The notes below the pieces were generated by a model. The model was given only the letters and a program-made list of their open reading frames with translations, had not been told where the DNA came from and did not search any database. Source: Bacillus sp. ISL-55 (GTDB taxonomy: Bacteria > Bacillota > Bacilli > Bacillales > Cytobacillaceae). Taken from it: a DNA stretch of 64,000 nucleotides. The stretch lies in the NCBI RefSeq assembly GCF_018613155.1, contig NZ_JAGGQU010000024.1:16380-80379 (forward strand). Reading direction: 5' to 3'. Below are positions 58,139-64,000 of this stretch, in pieces. The position numbers and the translations under genes were made by a program. Positions within the stretch are counted from its first letter, which is position 1. Every line of letters starts with the position of its first letter.

Positions 58139-58846
58139 CTGCGTATCAATAAATTCATCAGCGAAACTGGTAAAACGTCAAGGCGCGGCGCGGATCGGCT
58201 CATTGAGGAAGGGCGTGTAACAATCAATGGAAAAGCGGCGAAAATCGGCAGCCAGGTCGAACCTGGAGATGTCGTTCGCCTGAACGGCGAAGAAATCAGG
58301 ATGGCGCAAAACTATGTATATATTGCTTTAAATAAACCTGTCGGGATTACAAGCACAACGGAAAGGCATGTGAAGGGCAATATCATCGACCTTGTCAATC
58401 ACCCGCTAAGGATTTTCAACATCGGACGACTTGATAAGGATTCCGAAGGCTTGATTCTGCTAACGAATGACGGAGACATTGTCAATGAAATCCTCCGCGC
58501 TGAAAATAAGCATGAAAAGGAATATATTGTATCTGTAGATAAGCCTATTACTCCAGAATTCGTCAAGGCAATGTCGGAAGGCGTAAGGATACTGGGAACG
58601 AAAACATTGCCTGCAAAGGTGGTCCAACTATCAAAATACGAGTTCAATATCATCCTTACACAAGGATTGAACAGACAGATCCGCCGCATGTGCGAAACCC
58701 TTGGATATCAAGTTGTCAGGCTGCAGCGCATCAGGATCATGAACATCCATCTCGGGAACCTGCCAATAGGTCAATGGCGTGACTTGAATAAGAAAGAGAA
58801 AAGGCAGCTTTTCAGCGACTTGAATTACGAACCTAAGGAATGGTAA
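58139..58846 (+). CDS. S4-domain rRNA pseudouridine synthase (RluF/RluB-like), non-canonical CTG start
   Basis: RNA uridine isomerase. Residues 2-50 are a complete S4 RNA-binding domain ([20 protein letters not shown], then [20 protein letters not shown]), followed by the catalytic domain with [17 protein letters not shown] (catalytic Asp) near 102 and [16 protein letters not shown] near 178. 235 aa. The frame is open from a TAA at 58082 and has no ATG, GTG or TTG before the S4 domain; the family start MRINKF falls on CTG 58139, with AAGGA 10 bp upstream. ATT at 58133 is an alternative. The first ATG (58301) would remove the S4 domain. Acts on 23S rRNA; site not determined. Confidence 0.88.
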   Translation: MRINKFISETGKTSRRGADRLIEEGRVTINGKAAKIGSQVEPGDVVRLNGEEIRMAQNYVYIALNKPVGITSTTERHVKGNIIDLVNHPLRIFNIGRLDKDSEGLILLTNDGDIVNEILRAENKHEKEYIVSVDKPITPEFVKAMSEGVRILGTKTLPAKVVQLSKYEFNIILTQGLNRQIRRMCETLGYQVVRLQRIRIMNIHLGNLPIGQWRDLNKKEKRQLFSDLNYEPKEW

Positions 58847-58878
58847 AAGGATGAGCGGCTGCCGCTCATCCTTTTTTC
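58846..58878 (+). terminator. Intrinsic terminator after the pseudouridine synthase
   Basis: AAAGGATGAGCGGC / GCCGCTCATCCTTT stem then TTT. Confidence 0.88.
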
Positions 58879-58957
58879 TATGTTGGTTGTTGCACCAATT
58901 AAACTGAAGTATGATGTAACTATCATAATAACGTTCTAACTGATTGGAGTTATTCAT

Positions 58958-59728
58958 ATGAACAAAAATAATACGAAGAATTCATTAAGTGAAGAAGAAC
59001 TTACCTCCATCCTGATCGCTGCTAACGAAATCATTATGTATGGCGGAAAAGGCCTGCTTGGCAAGATTCTCGCAGGCTCAAAAGATAAGAGAATTTATAC
59101 AGCTGACCTCCATCATTCCCCTATGTACGGCATATTTGCGGACATAAAACAAAAGGAAGTCATGGAGAAGGTTGAATGGGCGTTTGCTAATGGCTACCTG
59201 ACAACAGACGAAAAGCTCTCCCTTCTAATGTATACAGAAAAAGGCTGGGACTTTGTTAAAGATGAACTGGCAGAAAGCATATACACTGAGTTCGCTCTGG
59301 CTGCTGAGTTTGAAAAATATGAATATGTAGATTTCATACTTGGTCAGCATCCAGAATTAAAGATGGATTTACTCGATCTCATTGAAGAAAGAGACAGCAA
59401 GGAACTGATTGACATCCTGATTGAATGGCTGGAGCTTGAGAATTTCAAACCTATTCCAGAAAGGATACGCGAAGTCATTCAGAGACTGGATAAAGGAAAG
59501 TCACTCAGAACTCAGAACACAGATGAAACAGGCTCTTTTGAGGCAAATAAAAAATGGCTTATGATTCCTTCTGATGTTCGTCAACTGCTCGTCCGGAACG
59601 TTTTTTGCGGACATTGCATGGACACCGTGCAAATCGAGAAATATGTGATCAAGAGTTTCCGCGACAGTGTCGTACTCGAAGGAAAATGCAAAAACTGTGG
59701 CAATGACGTAGTACGAGTTATTGATTGA
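58958..59728 (+). CDS. RQC-minor-1 family DNA-binding protein
   Basis: 256 residues. The N-terminal 110 (LSEEELTSILIAANEIIMYG, GKGLLGKILAGSKDKRI, MYGIFADIKQKEVMEKVEWA, NGYLTTDEKLSLLMYTEKGWD) form a winged helix like the RecQ C-terminal RQC domain, called RQC-minor-1 in Bacillus; recognition is from memory of such proteins. The C-terminus has a zinc ribbon: FCGHCMD near 213 and CKNCGND near 243. No helicase domain. Such proteins are thought to bind structured nucleic acid; role unknown. ATG 58958 behind TTGGAGTT. Stands alone with a terminator. Confidence 0.82.
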   Translation: MNKNNTKNSLSEEELTSILIAANEIIMYGGKGLLGKILAGSKDKRIYTADLHHSPMYGIFADIKQKEVMEKVEWAFANGYLTTDEKLSLLMYTEKGWDFVKDELAESIYTEFALAAEFEKYEYVDFILGQHPELKMDLLDLIEERDSKELIDILIEWLELENFKPIPERIREVIQRLDKGKSLRTQNTDETGSFEANKKWLMIPSDVRQLLVRNVFCGHCMDTVQIEKYVIKSFRDSVVLEGKCKNCGNDVVRVID

Positions 59729-59765
59729 TTAAATAAAACATCAGAGGATTTTCAATATTAACAAT

Positions 59766-59796
59766 CACGGCGGATGCTATTCCACCGTGTTTTTTG
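59766..59796 (+). terminator. Intrinsic terminator
   Basis: CACGGCGGA / TCCACCGTG stem (one mismatch) followed by TTTTTTGG. Confidence 0.75.
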
Positions 59797-59868
59797 GCTT
59801 TCATTGGGAAAGTGAATTTGTATATCCCATATTTTTTTGGGTGTATCCCCAAATTAGAAAATCAATTT

Positions 59869-59991
59869 CTAATGTTCATCTTTATTTTCCCTTCTGACCT
59901 CATGCCTGCTGATATACAGCCACATTGCAGTATAAGTCAGGAATAGCAAAACGAAAAACACAGGCGCTGACAACACATTCTGTATTAACAA
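59869..59991 (-). CDS. Small single-helix membrane protein
   Basis: 40 residues: LIQNVLSAPVFFVLLFLTYT, continuing AMWLYISRHEVRRENKDEH, i.e. one transmembrane helix with a charged cytoplasmic tail. TTG start at 59991 has AAGAGGTGG 6 bp upstream, a good site, and no overlap with neighbours. Too short for routine gene calling. A single helix with a charged C-terminal tail is common among small regulatory subunits of membrane complexes; no partner can be named. MITE copy C lies just upstream. Confidence 0.6.
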   Translation of the reverse strand: MLIQNVLSAPVFFVLLFLTYTAMWLYISRHEVRRENKDEH

Positions 59992-60015
59992 TTCAAGCCA
60001 CCTCTTTTTACTTTA

Positions 60016-60162
60016 GGCTGATCTCGTAAAGATTGGTGTTAAAATCCTAAAGCCGATTTTAACGTAATATATACCCATTTTGCAGGTCGGTATGAAGTTC
60101 CATGCTCTTTTCTCTTCTCATTAGAAGCGTCATGAATACCAACAAAGTTTGAGAAAAGAGCC
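60016..60162 (+). mobile_element. MITE-like element, copy C (147 bp)
   Basis: Flanked by TTTACTTTA at 60007-60015 and 60163-60171. Same ends and internal hairpin as copy A but about 37 bp shorter in the middle. The right target repeat contains the TAA stop codon of the CBO0543-family gene, as in copy A. Confidence 0.85.
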
Positions 60163-60163
60163 T

Positions 60164-60679
60164 TTACTTTAGGCTGTCCAGCGGGAACGGAAAAAATAAA
60201 TAGAAGATAACCGCTAGCGGGATAGAAATGATCCATGCAATCACCGGTTTCCGATAATGTATCCACAAAATCACAAACAAAATCAAATTCAGCCAAATAT
60301 TGTGCCAGCTGTTCCAGCCATTGTCGTAAACAAACATCCCTCTATGCGCGAATAAAGCCTCTATAATGGTGTAAAAGGCTACCCATATGCCGACATAAAT
60401 CAACTGGTTCCTTCTTGTTGATGGAAAACGCTGCAGATAAATGATCAGTCCGACCGGACATATGAAAAAAGTGAACGCGAAATTGATAATTGAGTGGTTC
60501 AGCCAATCAGCTGTTATTCCGCGGAATGCCCATAAAGTGTGATTATAGTAAAGTGTGTTGTAGAGCAGGTTCACCATCATAAAAAATAAAATAGTTGAAT
60601 ATTGCTTTTTCCATTGTGACCAATCAATAAATTTATAAGCGAAAAATATCCAGACTGCTATGACCAATAATAAATACAT
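60164..60679 (-). CDS. CBO0543-family membrane protein
   Basis: 171 residues, six hydrophobic helices, with the stretch YYNHTLWAF near residue 47 and WIHYRKPVIAW near 140 that mark the CBO0543 family of clostridia and bacilli (named from memory). No known function. ATG 60679 behind GGGGAGAGAG. Its stop codon is inside the target duplication of MITE copy C, so the protein end appears intact after insertion. Upstream neighbour is the pyroglutamate operon, separated by a terminator. Confidence 0.82.
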   Translation of the reverse strand: MYLLLVIAVWIFFAYKFIDWSQWKKQYSTILFFMMVNLLYNTLYYNHTLWAFRGITADWLNHSIINFAFTFFICPVGLIIYLQRFPSTRRNQLIYVGIWVAFYTIIEALFAHRGMFVYDNGWNSWHNIWLNLILFVILWIHYRKPVIAWIISIPLAVIFYLFFPFPLDSLK

Positions 60680-60741
60680 GCTTCTCTCTCCCCGAAAACA
60701 CTGATTTTATCAGTTATTTCCAGCGTGAAAGTTTTTATACA

Positions 60742-60776
60742 ATTCAAAAGACCTGATACTGAATAATCAGGTCTTA
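60742..60776 (-). terminator. Terminator of the pyroglutamate operon
   Basis: AAGACCTGAT / ATCAGGTCTT stem then TTTGAATTG on the minus strand. Confidence 0.8.
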
Positions 60777-60789
60777 CTAAATTTGTTGG

Positions 60790-61731
60790 TTATCTAGAAA
60801 CAATAGAAAGGATATTGAATACTTTTCTCTGTTTACGATAAAGCTCCTGCGCTTCTTCTACGGTAACTTCAGCAAATCGGACTTTTGTTCCCGGCATCGC
60901 CTGGGCAAGCAGAGGAGAATCGACCGAAATGACTGTAGCAATCCTTGCGTAACCACCCGTCGTCTGCCGTTCTGCCATCAAAATGATTGGCTGCCCGTTA
61001 GAAGGCACCTGGATTCCTCCTGCCGGAATGGCATCAGAAATAATATCTGCTCCGTCAATGTGGTCAAGTGCTGGTCCTTCGAGGCGATAGCCCATTCTGT
61101 TTGACTGGGGTGATATCGTGTATTCATTTGATAAAAATAGTTTTATGGCACCAGGATGAAATTTTTCCAGATGAGGGCCGAGAATCACCCGCATTTCTAG
61201 CTGCGCATTATATTCAGGAATAAAGTTCTTATGTATAAAGCGATTTTTCCGGACAAAAGGCCTTCCCTTCACAATATCCCCTGCATCTAATGGCCGGCCA
61301 TTAAAGCCGCCCATCGCGCCATTGATAAATGTGGACTTGCTGCCCAGCACGAGCGGGACATCGATTCCGCCTGCAAAGCCAATGTACGCCCTTGCCCCGC
61401 TTTCCACTTTACCGAATGACAGAATATCTCCTTTTCTAAAAACAAAGCTCTTCCACATTGATACTTCCTTCTTGTTCACCATTGGCTGCAGATTCCCGCC
61501 GCAAATGGCCATCGACACGTCCCTCAATCCCTCAAGACTGGGCCCCATCATTGCAGCTTCCAGCCCTGCTTCATCAAGAGCGTTCCCTACCAGGAGATTG
61601 GCCATTTGCAAAGAATAGGAATCCATCGCTCCAGAAGGACTGATGCCATACTGCTGATAACCTGTTCTGCCTAAATCCTGTACGGTTGTCTGCAAGCCGG
61701 GCTTGAGGACTTTAAAAAGGGGTGCTGTCAT
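60790..61731 (-). CDS. pxpC: 5-oxoprolinase subunit PxpC (biotin-dependent carboxyltransferase-like)
   Basis: Subunit of the ATP-dependent 5-oxoprolinase PxpABC, which opens pyroglutamate to glutamate. Family motifs: LKPGLQTTVQDLGRTGYQQYG at residue 8 (only its start quoted elsewhere), SGAMDSYSLQMANLLVGN near 32, and NRMGYRLEGPALDH near 210, all of the KipA/urea-amidolyase type. 313 aa. Its start overlaps the pxpA stop by 4 bp (ATGA). No biotin domain is present; the carboxyltransferase name is historical. Last gene of pcp-pxpB-pxpA-pxpC. Confidence 0.93.
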   Translation of the reverse strand: MTAPLFKVLKPGLQTTVQDLGRTGYQQYGISPSGAMDSYSLQMANLLVGNALDEAGLEAAMMGPSLEGLRDVSMAICGGNLQPMVNKKEVSMWKSFVFRKGDILSFGKVESGARAYIGFAGGIDVPLVLGSKSTFINGAMGGFNGRPLDAGDIVKGRPFVRKNRFIHKNFIPEYNAQLEMRVILGPHLEKFHPGAIKLFLSNEYTISPQSNRMGYRLEGPALDHIDGADIISDAIPAGGIQVPSNGQPIILMAERQTTGGYARIATVISVDSPLLAQAMPGTKVRFAEVTVEEAQELYRKQRKVFNILSIVSR

Positions 61732-62495
61732 GTTCCATCCCAGCCTCTGCCGACTTCTATTCCTTCAGCCTTTAATGACTCATTTAATCTCATTGCAAAA
61801 TCAAGGGCCTGTGGTTCATCTCCATGGATGCAAATGGTATCTGCCTTGATTTCAATCTCTGTCCCGTCAACTGCCTCAACTCTTCCTTCACGTACCATTC
61901 TGATCACTCTTTTTATTGCTAAGTCAGGATCGTGGATGATCGCGTTGGTCTCCGAACGCGGAGTCAGCGAACCATCAGGCTGGCAGGTTCGGTCTGCAAA
62001 CACTTCATGCGCCACCTGCAGGCCTTTTTCCTCTCCCGCATTCACAAGCCCGCTGCCTGCAAGACCGAATAAAACAAGAGTTGGATCGGCATCTGCCACT
62101 GCCCCCGCAATGGCATCGGCGATTGCTTTATCTTTTCCAGCCATATTGTACAATGCGCCATGCGGCTTAACATGTTCGACTTTTGTGCCACAAGACTTCG
62201 CTATCGCGGCAAGAGCGCCAATCTGGTATATAGTCAGATTGTAAATTTCCTCCGCACTCATCTTCATTTCTCTCCTGCCGAAACCATGCAAGTCAGGAAA
62301 GCCCGGATGCGCACCAATCTTCACTCCATATGCTTTTGCCATTTTCACCGTTTCCATCATGACATTATGGTCACCGGCATGATAGCCACAGGCGATGTTT
62401 GCCGAAGTGATATGCTTTAGCACTTCCTTGTCATTGCCAATTCTGAATAATCCGTAGCTTTCACCTAAATCACAATTAAGATCGACACTCAACAC
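61728..62495 (-). CDS. pxpA: 5-oxoprolinase subunit PxpA (LamB/YcsF family)
   Basis: Catalytic barrel subunit of PxpABC. The N-terminal signature VDLNCDLGESYGLF and then NIACGYHAGDHNVM near residue 34, HPGFPDLHGFGRREM near 62 and VKPHGALYNM near 108 are all typical of the LamB/YcsF family. 255 aa. ATG 62495 follows GAGGTGAAGT and is 6 bp after the pxpB stop. The metal/active-site histidines of the HAGDH and KPHGALY motifs are intact. Confidence 0.95.
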   Translation of the reverse strand: MLSVDLNCDLGESYGLFRIGNDKEVLKHITSANIACGYHAGDHNVMMETVKMAKAYGVKIGAHPGFPDLHGFGRREMKMSAEEIYNLTIYQIGALAAIAKSCGTKVEHVKPHGALYNMAGKDKAIADAIAGAVADADPTLVLFGLAGSGLVNAGEEKGLQVAHEVFADRTCQPDGSLTPRSETNAIIHDPDLAIKRVIRMVREGRVEAVDGTEIEIKADTICIHGDEPQALDFAMRLNESLKAEGIEVGRGWDGT

Positions 62496-62501
62496 ATTAC
62501 T

Positions 62502-63218
62502 TCACCTCTTCTCTATCCTTTTTACCTCGTATGTATCGCCCATTTGTTTTATTGTTAAAAATTGCTCCTCACTGATTGGGACAAATTTAATATAATGACC
62601 CGCACTGAACAGGAACGGCTCCTCCTTCTCCGGAGAAAACAAGGTAACAGGAGTGGTACCAATGATCCTCCATCCTGAAGGAACATCGGCAGGATAAATA
62701 CCTGTCTGATTCCCGCCAATCCCGACAGCACCTGGCATCACACTCTGCCTTGGCTTCTCAAGCCTCGGCACAGCCAGCTTTTCAGGCAATCCTCCCAGAT
62801 ACGGAAACCCAGGCATGAATCCCATCATATAGATGAGATATTCCCTGTTTGCATGAATATTGATGACTTCCTGCTTCTCCAGACCATGATAATCAGCAAC
62901 ATAAGCCAAATCCTGGCCCCATTCTCCACCATAACAGACTGGTATTTCATAGACGAACTTCCTGTCTGATTTAGAATTCCCGGGAGACAGGCTGATTTTT
63001 TCAAGCTCACCTTCGAGAGATTCATAGGCGATCCTCTCAGGTTGGTAATAAATCGTCAGAGATGTATAGGCAGGCACCCATTCTATAATGCCGCTAACCT
63101 TTTCTTTTTCCAGCTTGCTGACGAATAGCTGTATTTTCCTGTTCGTTTTTTCATTAATTTCATTGCCAAATGACAAAACTACAGCCACATCACCCAGCGG
63201 CGAGATTTTAAACTCCAT
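62502..63218 (-). CDS. pxpB: 5-oxoprolinase subunit PxpB (KipI-like)
   Basis: Partner of PxpC. The cyclophilin-like N-terminal domain starts FKISPLGDVAVVLSFG and the C-terminal half holds GFMPGFPYLGGLPEKL and GGNQTGIYPADVPSGWRIIG, family hallmarks. 238 aa. In B. subtilis the homologue KipI also inhibits the sporulation kinase KinA; whether this one does is unknown. ATG 63218 is behind AAAAGGAGAG; a frame extending to 63248 would begin inside the pcp terminator hairpin and is rejected. Confidence 0.93.
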   Translation of the reverse strand: MEFKISPLGDVAVVLSFGNEINEKTNRKIQLFVSKLEKEKVSGIIEWVPAYTSLTIYYQPERIAYESLEGELEKISLSPGNSKSDRKFVYEIPVCYGGEWGQDLAYVADYHGLEKQEVINIHANREYLIYMMGFMPGFPYLGGLPEKLAVPRLEKPRQSVMPGAVGIGGNQTGIYPADVPSGWRIIGTTPVTLFSPEKEEPFLFSAGHYIKFVPISEEQFLTIKQMGDTYEVKRIEKR

Positions 63219-63230
63219 CCTTTCTCTCCT

Positions 63231-63263
63231 TTTAAAAATGCCAGACAAATTTCATCTGGCATC
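63231..63263 (-). terminator. Internal terminator between pcp and pxpB
   Basis: ATGCCAGA (63238-63245) / TCTGGCAT (63255-63262), followed on the minus strand by TTTTTAAAAGG, whose last bases are the pxpB ribosome site. It may reduce transcription of pxpBAC relative to pcp. Confidence 0.65.
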
Positions 63264-63268
63264 CTCTC

Positions 63269-63901
63269 TTATTGTCGTACTCCAATCGTTGCACATGTTT
63301 CAACAATCGCCTTCAGTGCTCGGGCCATTGTTTCCTGGGGCAATGATGGCAGTGAGGGATTGAAGGCTGACATTTTCGTCGATGCAGGAAAATGGATAAA
63401 TCCAGCCTTGATGTCCAGATTATTTTTTCGTATATGATTCAAAACAGCATATAAGGTATTATTGCAAATAAATGTACCGGCACTGTTTGACACAGCAGCA
63501 GGAATGTTCAGTTCCTTCAGATTCTTCTCGATCAGACGGTTGGGCAAGGTGGCGAACAAGCCGTCCGGTCCATCTCCGTCGATCAGTTTATCTGTTGGGA
63601 TATTCCCTTTATTATCTGGATAAGGATCACCAGAACCCGTATCCTTTATATTGATTCCGATCCGCTCCGGAGTAATCGCCGTCCTGCCTGCCGCCAGACC
63701 ACAGGAAATCACCACATCCGGCTGGATATCGTCCATCTTTTTTATTAATTCTTCTGCGCACTCATCATAATTAACTGGCAACAGGATCGTGGAGATTTCA
63801 ACATTCTCAAGCTCAAAGCTTTCCGCTTCCTTCAACAATTCCTCAGTAGGATTGATACTCATTTTTCCAAACGGCTCAAAGCCGGAGATTAGGATTTTCA
63901 T
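63269..63901 (-). CDS. pcp: Pyroglutamyl-peptidase I
   Basis: Cysteine peptidase (C15) removing N-terminal pyroglutamate from peptides. The fold starts ILISGFEPFGKMSINPTEE; the catalytic Glu is in ITPERIGIN near residue 79, Cys in SAGTFICNNTLYAVL near 142 and His in AGFIHFPAS near 166, all at canonical positions. 210 aa, cytoplasmic. First gene of the run that continues with the 5-oxoprolinase subunits, so released pyroglutamate is turned to glutamate by the products of the same cluster. Confidence 0.95.
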   Translation of the reverse strand: MKILISGFEPFGKMSINPTEELLKEAESFELENVEISTILLPVNYDECAEELIKKMDDIQPDVVISCGLAAGRTAITPERIGINIKDTGSGDPYPDNKGNIPTDKLIDGDGPDGLFATLPNRLIEKNLKELNIPAAVSNSAGTFICNNTLYAVLNHIRKNNLDIKAGFIHFPASTKMSAFNPSLPSLPQETMARALKAIVETCATIGVRQ

Positions 63902-63965
63902 TCTTTAACACTACTTTCTATAAAATTTATAATTAATTGAGAACTAATATAATATATACTCTTTG

Positions 63966-63992
63966 ATTCTAACAAAATATTGTGAGCGTCAA
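63966..63992 (-). promoter_or_regulatory. Possible sigma-A promoter for pcp
   Basis: Minus strand TTGACG (63987-63992) and TAGAAT (63966-63971) with a short 15-bp spacer, 65 bp before the pcp start. Spacing is not ideal. Confidence 0.3.
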
Positions 63993-64000
63993 GTTAAAAT

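Noticed and set aside
58015..58227. 70-residue minus-strand protein
   Set aside because: Antisense to the S4 domain and the leader hairpin of the pseudouridine synthase; no family features.

Overview
The window is 64 kb of chromosomal DNA from a low-to-mid GC, endospore-forming-type Firmicute, most likely a Bacillaceae close to Mesobacillus/Cytobacillus/Bacillus. This rests on strong AGGAGG-type ribosome binding sites, frequent TTG/GTG starts, many hairpin-plus-T terminators, SAM (S-box) and TPP riboswitches in the classical Bacillus form, and gene families such as DUF1836, DUF3951, CBO0543, RQC-minor-1, LytST, RocB and bcd-ptb-buk. I see no rRNA or tRNA genes, prophage, CRISPR array or complete transposase. 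The content is mostly core and metabolic. The non-coding DNA is unusually rich in repeat families.

Layout. 1-6.7 kb: an MFS transporter cut by the window edge, a formate/nitrite-type channel, and a ribose-type ABC importer (binding protein, ATPase, permease) behind a SAM riboswitch. 6.8-10.7 kb: a TPR plus dynamin-like GTPase and small unknown proteins. 10.8-16.6 kb: a minus-strand redox cluster of a cytochrome-b-like membrane subunit, a molybdopterin catalytic subunit, a 4Fe-4S subunit, an Mrp ATPase, a Rieske protein and a small membrane protein. 17-24.4 kb: an AcuI/YhdH reductase, histidine phosphatase, split ThrE exporter, MFS transporter, DUF421 protein, OsmC and a secreted subtilase. 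24.5-28.8 kb: a RocB-like peptidase, glutaminyl-tRNA synthetase and a 52-bp tandem repeat array. 28.8-36.9 kb: assorted enzymes, a coiled-coil protein behind a sigma-K-like promoter, a PAS histidine kinase, DUF1836, hemolysin III and an exonuclease. 37-40 kb: thiM-thiD-thiE-thiW under a TPP riboswitch. 40.5-47.5 kb: PepT, a DUF4097 protein, and LytS-LytT followed by CstA and an extra 50-aa protein. 47.5-53.3 kb: ketopantoate reductase, bcd-ptb-buk and an Old Yellow Enzyme. 53.4-64 kb: a GGDEF/EAL protein, DUF2254, a pseudouridine synthase with a non-canonical start, an RQC-minor-1 protein, and a pyroglutamate pathway (pcp-pxpB-pxpA-pxpC).

How the parts fit. The thiamine genes salvage thiazole and pyrimidine and import a precursor. 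Pcp frees pyroglutamate from peptides and PxpABC opens it to glutamate. LytST next to CstA suggests a pyruvate-sensing and uptake module. The S-box-controlled sugar-type importer suggests uptake of a methionine-related pentose such as methylthioribose. The redox cluster looks like a membrane-attached molybdoenzyme of unknown substrate.

The least explained material is repetitive. (1) Six intergenic arrays carry 10-bp cores (CGCCAATAAA, CGCTATAAAA or GCGAATAAAC) at a 20-21 bp period, five of them headed by a CTGGAAA/TTTCCA inverted repeat; all point the same way on the + strand. (2) Three copies of a 147-184 bp MITE-like element have imperfect terminal inverted repeats and 8-9 bp target duplications, two of them exactly at stop codons. 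(3) About twelve 52-bp tandem units follow glnS. (4) A GC-rich dispersed repeat occurs once in long form and once with its middle deleted. Coordinates and start choices come from reading the sequence; family names come from recognition of motifs and not from database searches.
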